This document shows, piece after piece, positions 8,422 through 17,077 of a stretch of DNA of 64,000 nucleotides. Under the pieces are notes generated by a model. It had not been told where the DNA came from. It was given only the letters and a program-made list of their open reading frames with translations, and ran no database searches. The stretch's first letter is position 1. The number at the start of each line of letters is the position of its first letter. Source of the DNA: QHXN01 sp032162705 (lineage in GTDB: Bacteria; Acidobacteriota; Blastocatellia; Pyrinomonadales; Pyrinomonadaceae); contig JAVRON010000087.1 of the NCBI GenBank assembly GCA_032162705.1, forward strand, positions 1 to 64,000, read 5' to 3'. A program made the position numbers and the translations under genes.

Positions 8422-9981
8422 ATGGGAGCGCGTGCCATGTTTCCTCTCGATACCACAATGGTGAGACCGCCCTGGCTCGCAAGCCGGTTCTATGCTCCTT
8501 CCAAGAATGAGCCTCGTTGGAGCGTGGTCTACAACCTCCGAGCGCGGCGGCTCCTCCTTCTCGAAGGACAGAGTTCACTGGTATGGGAGAATCTCCGCTT
8601 CAACCAGCCGTTATCGGCAAGCGTTCCCGGGGTCGCGAAAGCGCTTCGGAAGCCGGAGTCGCACGCTGCGGCCTCGCTCGCGGGATTCGTCGATGTGCTT
8701 GTAGAGAAAGGACTCATTCTTCGCCCCGACCAGGCACTTACTCCGCGTGATAATGCTACGTCTCCGGCACTCGATCTCGACCCTTTGGAGGCTCGCATCG
8801 AGCAACGGATGGTGGCTGAGAACGTGCTGTGGCGGCTGTTCTTTGAACTCACGTATCGCTGCAATGAGGACTGCATTCATTGCTTCAATCCGACCGAACG
8901 CCGCACCGAAGAGTTGACCACCGAACAAATAGTCCGCGTTCTCGGGGAAGGCCGAGCGCTGGGGGCCCTGCTCCTTTGCTTCTCGGGTGGAGAGGTCTTC
9001 TCAAGGCGTGACGCATTCGAGCTACTTGAGTCGGCACGGGAGTTGGAGTACGCAGTCGATTTGTACACCAACGGTGTTCTGCTTACCGAAAAAAAGCGAG
9101 AGCGTCTTGCGCAACTCTATCCGCGTTCCGTCTCGGTCAGTATCTACAGTGCCGACGCCGCCATTCACGATGCCACTACGCGCGTGAAAGGGTCGTTTGG
9201 AAAGTCGGTCGAGACTTTAAAGCATCTAGCGGCATTGGGTGTGCCGATCAATGTGAAGTGCCCCGTGATGAAGCATACGGTTGATGGCTATCGAGCCGTG
9301 AAAGACCTTGCAGACACGCTTGGCGCGACAGTCCAATTCGATCTGGTTCTTGCCGGAAAGAACGATGGAAACCTCGACCCTGTTCAGCATCGCGTCACCG
9401 ATCCCGACAAACTCCGGATGCTTCTCATGGATGAAGATGTCCCTTTGTTCGTCGGCAAAGAACGTATCGAGCGCGAAGCCAATCGTCTGAGTCAGGATGG
9501 GAACTTCTGTGGCGCGGGACTCGCGAATCTGGATATCACTCCCGAAGGCATGGTCACTCCGTGCGTGTCTCTGCCACTCCCCGTCGGAAACGTGAAGCAG
9601 ACTCCGCTGGCGGAAATTTGGGAAGCCAAGAACTCGCCGCTGCGAAGCTGGCGTAACGTCCGCGTCCAGGACTATGCCGGGTGCGGTACCTGCGAACGGC
9701 AAGCACACTGTAGCAAGTGTGCCGGGATCGCGCTCGTCGAACATGGTGATTTTCTTGGCCCCTCGGATCAGGACTGTCTCATCAGTATCGCCCGTGTTCG
9801 ACTCGCCGAGGAGCGCGGGATTATTCCGAAAGGGTCAATCTCCCTGGTTCCCGGAAAGGAGCGCCTCGATCCATCGCGGAGCAACGAGATGGAGCGGCGC
9901 GGATTTCATACAAACCTCGTTCAACTCGGAAGAACTGTGACACGAAGGAAGGTTGTACGGCCGGAAGAACAGCCGATCTAA
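8422..9981 (+). CDS. Radical SAM/SPASM peptide maturase with PqqD-like N-terminal domain
   Basis: A 519-aa radical SAM enzyme, probably modifying the 68-aa peptide encoded just upstream. Residues about 15-115 look like a PqqD-type RiPP recognition element (SVVYNLRARRLLLLEGQSS, VWENL, ending FVDVLVEKGLIL). The radical SAM core has the cluster motif C147-NED-C151-IH-C154 and the SAM-contacting SGGE. The C-terminal SPASM region has Cys in FCGAG, TPCVSLPLPVGN, GCGTCERQAHCSKCAG and DQDC, which would bind auxiliary [4Fe-4S] clusters. The start may instead be ATG 8437 or 8458; no clear Shine-Dalgarno decides. The reaction (thioether, epimerisation or C-C link) cannot be told from sequence. Confidence 0.85.
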   Translation: MGARAMFPLDTTMVRPPWLASRFYAPSKNEPRWSVVYNLRARRLLLLEGQSSLVWENLRFNQPLSASVPGVAKALRKPESHAAASLAGFVDVLVEKGLILRPDQALTPRDNATSPALDLDPLEARIEQRMVAENVLWRLFFELTYRCNEDCIHCFNPTERRTEELTTEQIVRVLGEGRALGALLLCFSGGEVFSRRDAFELLESARELEYAVDLYTNGVLLTEKKRERLAQLYPRSVSVSIYSADAAIHDATTRVKGSFGKSVETLKHLAALGVPINVKCPVMKHTVDGYRAVKDLADTLGATVQFDLVLAGKNDGNLDPVQHRVTDPDKLRMLLMDEDVPLFVGKERIEREANRLSQDGNFCGAGLANLDITPEGMVTPCVSLPLPVGNVKQTPLAEIWEAKNSPLRSWRNVRVQDYAGCGTCERQAHCSKCAGIALVEHGDFLGPSDQDCLISIARVRLAEERGIIPKGSISLVPGKERLDPSRSNEMERRGFHTNLVQLGRTVTRRKVVRPEEQPI

Positions 9982-10017
9982 TCTGGGTGATTCGAACTGA
10001 GCAGCACTCGAGCGAAG

Positions 10018-10611
10018 TTGTTTTGGAGGAGAGAGTTTCCTCAAGCCATCGAGCTTGGTGGACTGCGCCAGCATCATTCACCATCCGACCGGCCTTCGCT
10101 GCGAACCTTCACCGAGACTGAGGTGGGCGCGCTCTTGGCGAGAGGCTTTGAAGCTTTACCGACCAACTGTTCTGCGATCCTGCATGCAGGATCATATGGG
10201 GCAGCCGTCCGTACGCCGGGTTCTTTCACCATTAGCGGTGTTCCCGGCGGATGGATTATAGATTCGGACAAGGTTCGATTTTCTTCTGAACCGGACAACG
10301 CGCCGATTGTGCGCCCCTTCGTCGGGTCACGCTTCTTGAAGGTGAGTTGCGGGCACCAGTTGTTCTACTCACCGGACCACTATCATCTGCTATTGGTTTC
10401 GCCGCCGAACGTTGAACATCAAGGCTTCCGAGTCTGGACAGGTCTCCAAACGGTTCCTTATCGAGACATCTCCGAGAGGCAAGACGGACTTCGGCAATTC
10501 AACACCAACGTGATCATTGAGCCTCTTGCGCCCTGCACCGTTGAGCGCGGAACGATTCTGGCGGTGGTCTACCTCCTTCCACGCACGCTTGAGATCGTTG
10601 GTCTAGAATAA
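10018..10611 (+). CDS. DUF6065/dUTPase-fold-like protein of the RiPP locus (first copy)
   Basis: A 197-aa protein of uncertain family, following the maturase by 36 bp. The C-terminal half has a pattern like DUF6065 or dUTPase-fold proteins: YHLLLVSPPNVEHQGFRVWTG, then LRQFNTNVIIEP and VERGTILAVVYLLP, the last matching the 'kGtpiaQviP' strand. ILHAGSYGAAVRTPGSF precedes these. It overlaps the next gene by one base (TAATG), and that protein ends in the same kind of segment, so the two may form a heteromer. Function unknown; a role in modifying or binding the peptide product is inferred only from position. Start TTG/ATG is not certain. Confidence 0.6.
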   Translation: MFWRREFPQAIELGGLRQHHSPSDRPSLRTFTETEVGALLARGFEALPTNCSAILHAGSYGAAVRTPGSFTISGVPGGWIIDSDKVRFSSEPDNAPIVRPFVGSRFLKVSCGHQLFYSPDHYHLLLVSPPNVEHQGFRVWTGLQTVPYRDISERQDGLRQFNTNVIIEPLAPCTVERGTILAVVYLLPRTLEIVGLE

Positions 10612-11333
10612 TGTCCAGCTTGAGATTAAGCTTTCACCGTTATCTGCCAAGCGTTGCTCCACTTGAGTTGGCTTCAGAGATTCAAACCCTCTCCTACGCT
10701 CCCTCCTCTGCGAACCGCCTCCGCCCGGAACATTGCCCGGCCGTGCTCGGAGCAGCGCAACTCGGCGTGGTGGTTCATGCCGCTTGCGAGCATCGTTTTG
10801 ATTCCGACGGCGACTATCAAATCCTTCTCTACCCGACAACGGAGCAGCAAACAGGAGTTCTTGGCTATGAAATCATGACCCCATGCCTGGTAGGCTCTAA
10901 CGAGCAGAGTCCGGGATATTACAAGATCGCCATCGGAATATCTTTCGATGCCGGCGACGTGGGCTGGCTACTTACTGCGCCGACGGATCCGCGTCTCTCC
11001 CCCAAGCGGCTGACCATCGCCACGGGCTATTTCGAGCCTGGCTATCGTGGCCCCATCTTCGCTATCGTGCGGCCTGAGACCGAGTTGACAATCAATCGCG
11101 GCACGATCATCGGACAGTTGATTCCGCTTTCGATGGCAACGCCGTCGCTCATAGAGGAAACGAGCATGACATATTCAGCGGATTGTGCGGAGGCGCGATA
11201 TGCTGTCCGGAATGACCAACCTGCGATTCGTATATCGAGGAATCTTCTTAATGCTCACCTCTTGAAGTTCGGAAGGACGGGCCTCATCGCCTTCCTTGAA
11301 GAAAAGGGCGCGCGGGTCAATCATTCGTCGTGA
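10611..11333 (+). CDS. DUF6065/dUTPase-fold-like protein of the RiPP locus (second copy)
   Basis: A 240-aa protein starting at the ATG that overlaps the stop of the previous gene. Residues about 140-185 (LTIATGYFEPGYRGPIFAIV, then ELTINRGTIIGQLIPL) resemble dUTPase motif 3 and the matching DUF6065 strand pair (G-x-I/F-x-x-x-Y-R-G-x-I ... G-x-x-I-x-Q-L). The catalytic motifs of true dUTPases are not evident, so enzymatic dUTP hydrolysis is not claimed. The tail (HLLKFGRTGLIAFLEEKGARV) looks helical. Tight coupling on both sides places it in one operon with the maturase and the oxygenase. Confidence 0.6.
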   Translation: MSSLRLSFHRYLPSVAPLELASEIQTLSYAPSSANRLRPEHCPAVLGAAQLGVVVHAACEHRFDSDGDYQILLYPTTEQQTGVLGYEIMTPCLVGSNEQSPGYYKIAIGISFDAGDVGWLLTAPTDPRLSPKRLTIATGYFEPGYRGPIFAIVRPETELTINRGTIIGQLIPLSMATPSLIEETSMTYSADCAEARYAVRNDQPAIRISRNLLNAHLLKFGRTGLIAFLEEKGARVNHSS

Positions 11334-11337
11334 AGTC

Positions 11338-11988
11338 ATGGAAGCATATGTTCATATTTTCCGACAAGTTCTCCCGCTCGCAATCGTAAAGGCATTGCTG
11401 GACGATTCGGCATCATTTGACGCGGACGATCACCCGGAGGGTCAGTTCTCCAACCATCAGTCGCAAGCCTTCGCCTGTAGTTGCCGCCTCTGCACACCCG
11501 AGGTTCTACGAACTTACGTAGACTCAAAGGAACCCTGCACCGCATCGCTCTCAAAAGCCCTCAACGTCGTCCAAGGTTTGCTCTGGAGTGTTCCTGAGAC
11601 GCATTGCATCAACCGGTTGACGAAGGACGCACGGCATCTTCACCATGTAGATGGAGAAGAATCCTGGTGGAAGTTCATCATCATCCTCAAACGTGCCCGC
11701 AGCGGAGGAATGCTGTCGATTGCCCCGCGTTGCGAGCCTTGTCTGTGTCTCACCGATGGCCGTTGCGTTCCCTTCCAGCCAATCGAAATTGACCTCCGGC
11801 CCGGTGATGCTTATGGCATCTGGTCCGGGCGCGTATGCCACGGTGTGAGCGAGGTCGGAACCGGTATGCGTGCGACTTGGGCGCTACGGTACGCCAGCGA
11901 GCCCGAAGTCATCCATGAGCTTATGGAGTCGGGGCGATGCTATCGAGTCGAAGCCGCGCGAACTCAGCCCAAATTTGAGCCGGGCTAA
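11338..11988 (+). CDS. 2-oxoglutarate/Fe(II)-dependent oxygenase-like protein
   Basis: A 216-aa protein with the facial triad of Fe(II)/2OG oxygenases: H103-V-D105 in LHHVDGEESWW, H168 in CHGVSEVGTGMRATWALRY, and R178 ten residues after the distal His, where 2OG is bound (pattern H-x-V-x-x-V-x-x-G-x-R). The DLRPGDAYGIWSG segment before H168 is also typical of prolyl-4-hydroxylase-like members. An upstream TTG at 11296 is open but overlaps the previous gene; ATG 11338, four bases after that stop, is preferred. It could hydroxylate the peptide product. Its 3' end overlaps the convergent GT9 gene by 68 bp. Confidence 0.72.
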   Translation: MEAYVHIFRQVLPLAIVKALLDDSASFDADDHPEGQFSNHQSQAFACSCRLCTPEVLRTYVDSKEPCTASLSKALNVVQGLLWSVPETHCINRLTKDARHLHHVDGEESWWKFIIILKRARSGGMLSIAPRCEPCLCLTDGRCVPFQPIEIDLRPGDAYGIWSGRVCHGVSEVGTGMRATWALRYASEPEVIHELMESGRCYRVEAARTQPKFEPG

Positions 11989-12973
11989 ACTCAGCCATGC
12001 AATGATTGTCGCCGCAACGCGCCCGATCACTGCCGTAACAAGGGCGGCATGAAGCGTTTGAAATGAGGAATCGTTGTGTTTCCGCATGACGATAAGGAAA
12101 CCACGCGACCGGCTCGGAGGGGCCGAACAGAGCCAAAGTGGGAAGCCCCAAGGCAACCGCGATGTGCATGAGCCCACAATCGTTTCCGATAGTGCCCGAG
12201 CAGGCGCGGAGGATATGAATTACGTGGCTTAGACTCCCAGTGAATGCATGTAAACGTCCGTTGCTGGCGAGATGCCACTCGTCCAGATAGTTTGAGTATT
12301 CATCTGCTTCGGAGGGGCCATAGAGCAGAACCGGCAAGTACGCAGACCCACAGGCACGAATCAGTTCGGTGACAAGGCCCGATGGATATCGTTTGTGCCA
12401 GTCGCCACCTGCTAAGAGCAAGGCGATGGATGTTTCGGCTTGGAGAGTCCTGATGAGGCGTGCGACGGAGACATCAGAGATGGGGTCGAGACGATGCGAA
12501 TCAATCGCCGTCGATTCAACGAGCTTTGGCAGATGCAGCGCGCGGGCGTAGTCGAAATAACAATCTATCGCAGACCGGTTCTCGACTGTCGAGAATGGCT
12601 GGAGTTGCAGTGAATAGGGCGACGAGTCGTCGGACGCAAAATCGATCCCGATCTTCGTCCGCGCGGAAATGCGATGCATGATCGTGATGCACGCTCCGGT
12701 GCAGAGTGTGTCCAGCGCTACGTCATACTCTCTTGACAAAGCCCTTTCCACCTCAGGCCCCCACCCGCCCCCTTCAATGTATAACGCATCGTCGATAGAC
12801 ACGACCTCGTCTGCGCCGGGGAACAATCGAATCAACGGCTCCAGAGATTTTGGTGCGAGGACGGTCAACGTGGCGTCGGGTGCGTTCGCACGGAGCGTCT
12901 TCAGCAGCGGGTTGAAGACCACTGTGTCGCCGATGGCTGCCGGAGCGATGACGAAAATCCGCCGTAGTTCCAC
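11921..12973 (-). CDS. Glycosyltransferase family 9 (heptosyltransferase-like)
   Basis: A 350-aa GT-B enzyme of the ADP-heptose:LPS heptosyltransferase family. It opens with RIFVIAPAAIGDTVVFNPLL (GDxV motif of GT9) and carries SIALLLAGGDWHKRYP, then GNDCGLMHIAVALGLPTLALFGPSEPVAWFP, here cited in pieces, which is the GT9 donor-binding signature (D-s-G-x-x-H-x-A-x-x-x-g-x-P ... FGP). It probably transfers a sugar in the cytoplasm onto a lipid or other acceptor. It lies on the opposite strand to the RiPP operon, convergent and overlapping, and is followed by a GT92 gene. Whether it serves the peptide or the cell surface is unknown. Confidence 0.85.
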   Translation of the reverse strand: MELRRIFVIAPAAIGDTVVFNPLLKTLRANAPDATLTVLAPKSLEPLIRLFPGADEVVSIDDALYIEGGGWGPEVERALSREYDVALDTLCTGACITIMHRISARTKIGIDFASDDSSPYSLQLQPFSTVENRSAIDCYFDYARALHLPKLVESTAIDSHRLDPISDVSVARLIRTLQAETSIALLLAGGDWHKRYPSGLVTELIRACGSAYLPVLLYGPSEADEYSNYLDEWHLASNGRLHAFTGSLSHVIHILRACSGTIGNDCGLMHIAVALGLPTLALFGPSEPVAWFPYRHAETQRFLISNASCRPCYGSDRARCGDNHCMAEFSPAQIWAEFARLRLDSIAPTP

Positions 12974-12990
12974 GATGTATTCCTCTATCG

Positions 12991-13863
12991 TTACATGCTC
13001 ATTCGTTTTCTGAGTGCCGGTACAAACCGCAGGATTGGAGCGCTCATCCTGTTCTCTTTATTCATCGCGGCGGCCCAGGAGATGCTTGTTTCGATGGGAA
13101 CGCCCCTCCGCGCGTTTCGAGGAAGCTTGACCTCGTTAAAGAACGCATCGTCCTTCGTCCAATAATGATTGATTTGTATCAGGTTGTGGAAGAGTGGCAC
13201 GTGGGAATGCCCGGCATTATAGAGGGCCACGTGTGCATTCTTAACGGAATTTGTGCGATCAGGTCTCACGATGCTCTTGAAGGTGCCTTGGTTCCAAGGA
13301 AACGTCTCGGGAGTCACAAGCTCTTGTCCGCTCAAGACGAGTACCTCGATCATGAGTCTGTCCTGCGGGATTCTAGGGACATGAGATGTCCCGAAGCAGA
13401 CCCACGCGGCGCAGACCCCACCAATGGCTGAATCCGAATCGAACTGCGTCAGAACCGAAATCAGATCGGCATCCCTGACAGGGACTAGGAATTCATCCAC
13501 GTCGATAAGAGCCAGCCACTTGACCTTGTTCCGAGCGCGGCTGAGAGCATCACAATATGCGTCGCACTGAACAGCGTCGTATGTGTTCCCGCCAACATAG
13601 GGCCACTCAATTAACTCAACGACCCCGCTGGCGACATATGATCGTAGTACGTCTTGGTAGTTGTCTCCACTGAGATTATTGTATAAGTAAAAATGCTGTA
13701 CGCCCGTCAACAAATGATATTCAAGCCATTCTTTCAGCCAACGTGCTTCGTCTTGAAACATGGCTGCGATTGCCAACTCCCACGACCAAGATCGCGCACG
13801 GTTCAATGGGACTGCATGTACTGCATGTGTCGCGTTCGGTGGAACTGACTTCATGTTTTGCAA
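12991..13863 (-). CDS. Glycosyltransferase family 92 protein
   Basis: A 290-aa protein with the GT92 (DUF23) pattern: ELAIAAMFQDEARWLKEWLE, then HYLLTGVQHFYLYNN-type text, ending in the DVDEFL metal-binding motif (LALIDVDEFLVP) around residue 120. A late INHYWTKDDAFF block is also typical. It probably adds a hexose with a nucleotide-sugar donor. It lies 17 bp upstream of the GT9 gene on the same strand, so the two are likely co-transcribed. Its upstream side faces an ISAs1 remnant. Confidence 0.82.
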   Translation of the reverse strand: MQNMKSVPPNATHAVHAVPLNRARSWSWELAIAAMFQDEARWLKEWLEYHLLTGVQHFYLYNNLSGDNYQDVLRSYVASGVVELIEWPYVGGNTYDAVQCDAYCDALSRARNKVKWLALIDVDEFLVPVRDADLISVLTQFDSDSAIGGVCAAWVCFGTSHVPRIPQDRLMIEVLVLSGQELVTPETFPWNQGTFKSIVRPDRTNSVKNAHVALYNAGHSHVPLFHNLIQINHYWTKDDAFFNEVKLPRNARRGVPIETSISWAAAMNKENRMSAPILRFVPALRKRMSM

Positions 13864-13917
13864 GCTCCTAATATGGGAGACATTGGGAACGTGCCGGTTT
13901 GCATCGACGCGCGCAGT

Positions 13918-14184
13918 TTATAGCAACTGCGTGAGATTAGGGATAGGACATATAAGGCGGCGGCCCCTGACTACCTTGGGGCGGTGCCAACCCCCAGGGC
14001 GACAACCCTGATAGCTGTCGTGTCCGAACTCGGCGATCTCTTTCCAGGTCTCGGCGGCGCAGATGGTGGCGCACATGGCGATGACCAGAATATCAACTAA
14101 CTGGTGGAGTCTGGTGCGCTCCAGACGCGCGTCTGGGACTTGGCCTAAGCTGTCAAACAACGAGAGCGCCACCGGCTCGTTCAT
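13918..14184 (-). pseudogene. ISAs1-family transposase N-terminal remnant
   Basis: From ATG 14184 the frame reads MNEPVALSLFDSLGQVPDAR, then RTRLHQLVDILVIAMCATICAAETWKEIAEFG, quoted in parts. This is the H-repeat/ISAs1 transposase N-terminus (PDxR-x-x-R-x-H-x-L-x-D-I-L-x-I-A). Similarity ends after EFGHDSYQG and the frame stops at 13918, so over 80% of the normal 370-aa protein is missing. It is a fossil that separates the RiPP/GT segment from the Ter segment. Confidence 0.75.
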
Positions 14185-14229
14185 CAGGCATTCTCCTTTC
14201 CTTTTGGTTATTACCGAAAGCCCGGACAA

Positions 14230-15069
14230 AAGTTAATTTGGGGTAGTCAAACAACGATGACCGAACCTGTTTCGGTCTGGAAGAAAATGCTAATCAAGGT
14301 GGCGCGAGAAAAACATGGTTTCGCGAATTGCTTGAAGACGTGATGAGCGAAGTAGAAAATAATAATCCAGCAACGCAATGATAGGACACGACTTGGCCGT
14401 AGAGACTGTTGACAAAGCGGTTCCCACGATATATAAGGCCATCTGCATTGTGACAGGCTTAAGCCTCCGGGTAATCCAGGCAAGATTCTGTCTCTCTAAC
14501 GTTCTGTTTCTTCTCATTACGGAAGCGTCAACTTGAAGCTCACATGCGGAAACTGAAACGACTGGCCTTCGGAAGTAAACGGGAATCACCCTTTGAGACT
14601 GTTCTCCCGAGGGACACCAGTGTACAGAATTTTTAGCGAACCCTTTCCTGAATTGCTAATAGTTCCCGACTACTTCTTCGTGTGAGTGGATATATTCGTT
14701 TGGCGCGCAGCCCGATGGAAGCCGGACATAAGCAGCGATGTCGTGGTGTATTTCGGCAGGGAGTCGGTGGACAATATCGGCGAAGCGTTAAGTGAGGATC
14801 AGCCCCAAGGCAGTTAGAAGGGAGCCCGCAGCGTAACCATGTGGCATTCTTTGAACCCTCTTATAACTGATAAGTCTACTGTCCGCCGTAGCGTCGAGCA
14901 AATATTAACCGATCATCACACCCGTGCCGGGCTTCTTATTTCTCACAGCTCTTTTTCTTCTGAACGGTGAATGGATGAGGGTGTGCTGCGTTCGTTGCAA
15001 CTGCACTTTCGCCAGCGGCTCCAACGTGGAGTCCATGACCTCTGATCTTACTCAACCTGAGGAGATGCC
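14230..15069. other. 840-bp stretch without a supported gene
   Basis: No frame has a recognisable family. A minus-strand frame at 14290-14589 (99 codons) is hydrophobic in its middle but has no ribosome-binding site or known motif. Base composition is more AT-rich than the following Ter genes. The stretch probably contains further decayed mobile DNA and, near its right end, the promoter of the Ter operon. Confidence 0.5.
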
Positions 15070-15627
15070 ATGAGTATTAACCTGACTAAAGGTCAGCGAA
15101 TCGCGGTCGGCCTACAGAGGGTGAGCGTCGGGCTGGGGTGGGACCCGAGCGACGTGTCAGGGGTCGAGTTCGACCTCGACGCGTCGGCTTTCATGCTGGG
15201 CCAAAACGGCAAGCTGCCGTCGGACGCCTTCTTCATCTACTTCAACAACAAGCTCTCACCTGACGGGGCCGTGACCGGGGCCGACGACGACCAGACAGGC
15301 GGCAGCAGCGACGGCGACGACGAGACCATCACCGTCGACCTAAGCCGGGTCAGCCCCGAGATTCAGGAGATCGTCTTTACGGTCTCAATCTACGAACATG
15401 ACGTGCGGCGGCAGAATTTCGGCCAAGTACGCAATTCCTTCATCCGCATCTACGACACTCAGAGCGGGCAGGAACTCGCAAAGTACGAACTAGACGAAGA
15501 CTTCTCGGTCGAGTCGGCTGTCGAGTTCGGGCGGCTGTATAGGCGCAATGAGGAGTGGAAGTTCGAGGCCATTGGCAAAGGGCACCAGGGAGGCTTGCAG
15601 GCGTTGGTGAGCACGTTCCACGGCTGA
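15070..15627 (+). CDS. TerD family protein (first copy)
   Basis: A 185-aa TerD-fold protein of the Ter stress-response system, known to bind Ca2+. It begins SINLTKGQRIAVG, has GLGWDPSD, the acidic FDLDASAFML loop, and SDGDDETITVDLSRVSPEIQEI, cited here in separate blocks as the two Ca-binding regions. The later FTVSIYEHDVRRQNFGQVRN and SFIRIYD strands are diagnostic. A strong Shine-Dalgarno (GAGGAG) precedes the ATG. First of nine co-directional genes that form a TerD/TerY-P type island. Ter systems protect against tellurite, metals, phage and other stress; which applies here is unknown. Confidence 0.93.
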   Translation: MSINLTKGQRIAVGLQRVSVGLGWDPSDVSGVEFDLDASAFMLGQNGKLPSDAFFIYFNNKLSPDGAVTGADDDQTGGSSDGDDETITVDLSRVSPEIQEIVFTVSIYEHDVRRQNFGQVRNSFIRIYDTQSGQELAKYELDEDFSVESAVEFGRLYRRNEEWKFEAIGKGHQGGLQALVSTFHG

Positions 15628-15735
15628 GGCGGGCAATCGGCACGGCGGCGGGGCATCGTCGCCCGGCCTGCCAAAAGCAACTGCGTTTGGTGGCGTCGGC
15701 ACCCGCCGCCGGGGCGCAAGACGGGAGGACTGAGA

Positions 15736-16371
15736 GTGGCAATCAATCTGCAAAAAGGCCAGACCATAAGCTTGGAGAAGGGTCAGTACGATCTGTCCAA
15801 TGTCACAATCGGGCTGGGCTGGGACGTGCGGCAGCGCAGGGCAGGCTTCCTCGGCGGCCTGCTCGGAGGCGGGGGCAACGACGAGGACTACGACCTCGAT
15901 GCCATCGCCTTCCTCCTCGACAGCGGCGACAAGGTAATCAACTTGGGGGATAGCCGCCTCACCGGCGGGGACGTGATCTTCTTCAACAACCTGAAGCATC
16001 CCTCGGGACAGATCTGGCTGACAGGTGACAACCGCACCGGCGCGGGGGAGGGCGATGACGAGCAGATCGTGGTCAAGCTCGAGTCGCTGCCGCAGCAGTA
16101 TCACAAAATCCTCTTCGTCGTCTCCATCTACCAAGGCCAGCAGAAGGGTCAGCACTTCGGCATGATCGAGAACGCCTTCATCCGTGCCATAGATGCCCGC
16201 GGGCGCGAGATGCTCCGCTACAACGTGTCAGGCGACGCCACGTACAACCAGAAACGCTCGATCGTCTTCGCCGAGGTGTACCGGCGTGACGGGGGCTGGA
16301 AGTTCCGCGCCATCGGCACCCCACACGACACAGACAGCTTCGCCGAAATCCTGCGCTCCTACGTCCGGTAG
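15736..16371 (+). CDS. TerD family protein (second copy)
   Basis: A 211-aa TerD protein from a GTG with a fine ribosome-binding site (GGGAGGA). Key blocks: AINLQKGQTISL, VTIGLGWDVRQ, DYDLDAIAFLLD, GGDVIFFNNL, GEGDDEQIVVKLESLPQ, ILFVVSIYQG and IENAFIRAIDA. It carries a Gly-rich insert (GGLLGGGGND) between the first strand pair and the acidic loop, typical of the longer TerD/TerZ type. Two different TerD proteins together often assemble as Ca2+-dependent sensors or scaffolds; that role is inferred from published family work. Confidence 0.93.
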   Translation: MAINLQKGQTISLEKGQYDLSNVTIGLGWDVRQRRAGFLGGLLGGGGNDEDYDLDAIAFLLDSGDKVINLGDSRLTGGDVIFFNNLKHPSGQIWLTGDNRTGAGEGDDEQIVVKLESLPQQYHKILFVVSIYQGQQKGQHFGMIENAFIRAIDARGREMLRYNVSGDATYNQKRSIVFAEVYRRDGGWKFRAIGTPHDTDSFAEILRSYVR

Positions 16372-16398
16372 TCTTCAGCCCAGACCTTTGGAACAATC

Positions 16399-17037
16399 AT
16401 GCGAAAACTACCCGTGTACCTTCTGCTCGACACTTCTGGCTCAATGATGGGCGAGCCCATCGAGGCCGTGAAGAACGGAATGCAGATTCTGGTCAGCGCC
16501 CTGCGCCAGGACCCCTACGCGCTGGAGACGGCGCACCTGAGCGTCATCACCTTCGACACCAACGTGCGGCAGGTCGTGCCGTTGTCGGAGTTGACCTCCT
16601 TCAACATGCCCGACATCCAAGCAACGGGCGTGACCAGCCTTGGTGCCGCACTCAAGCTGCTGGCCGAGAGGTCTGACGCCGAGGTGACGAAGACCACCGC
16701 CGAGGTCAAGGGCGACTGGAAGCCGATGGTCTTTATCATGACCGACGGTGGCCCGACCGACGACTGGCAGGCGGGGCTCGCCGAGTTCAGAAAAAGGAAG
16801 TTCGGCATTGTGGTCGCCTGCGCCGCCGGCCCCGGGGCGGACACGGCCTGTCTGAAACAGATTACGGACAACGTCGTCACGCTCGACACAGCGGACACCT
16901 CATCGCTGCGCGCCTTCTTCAAGTGGGTCTCGTCCTCAATCAGCACGGGCAGCCAGAAGGTGGACGCTAATGGCAAGGAGGTGGGCGGCATCAGCGAGCT
17001 TCCGCCGCCGCCCGCAGAGCTGAGCGTGGTCGTGTGA
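16399..17037 (+). CDS. TerY-like von Willebrand factor A protein (copy 1)
   Basis: A 212-aa vWA domain protein of the TerY type. A complete MIDAS is visible: DTSGSM (residues 11-16), a Thr in GVTSLGAAL, and MTDGGPTD. The strand order and the VSSSIS end match TerY. It ends in a short Pro-rich tail (LPPPPAELSVVV). TerY proteins form the TerY-P triad with a PP2C phosphatase and a kinase, and both partners are encoded three and four genes further on. Spacing to the terD gene is 27 bp, so they share an operon. Confidence 0.9.
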   Translation: MRKLPVYLLLDTSGSMMGEPIEAVKNGMQILVSALRQDPYALETAHLSVITFDTNVRQVVPLSELTSFNMPDIQATGVTSLGAALKLLAERSDAEVTKTTAEVKGDWKPMVFIMTDGGPTDDWQAGLAEFRKRKFGIVVACAAGPGADTACLKQITDNVVTLDTADTSSLRAFFKWVSSSISTGSQKVDANGKEVGGISELPPPPAELSVVV

Positions 17038-17077
17038 GTGTCGGCGCGGGTCAGCGAGTTTAAAGGGGGAGCCGTTC

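Noticed and set aside
10611..11333. Functional dUTPase or dCTP deaminase
   Set aside because: Only a motif-3-like strand is seen; the other catalytic motifs are not identifiable.
14290..14589. Possible 99-aa membrane protein on the minus strand
   Set aside because: Hydrophobic middle only; no family, no start signal, and it sits among mobile-element remnants.
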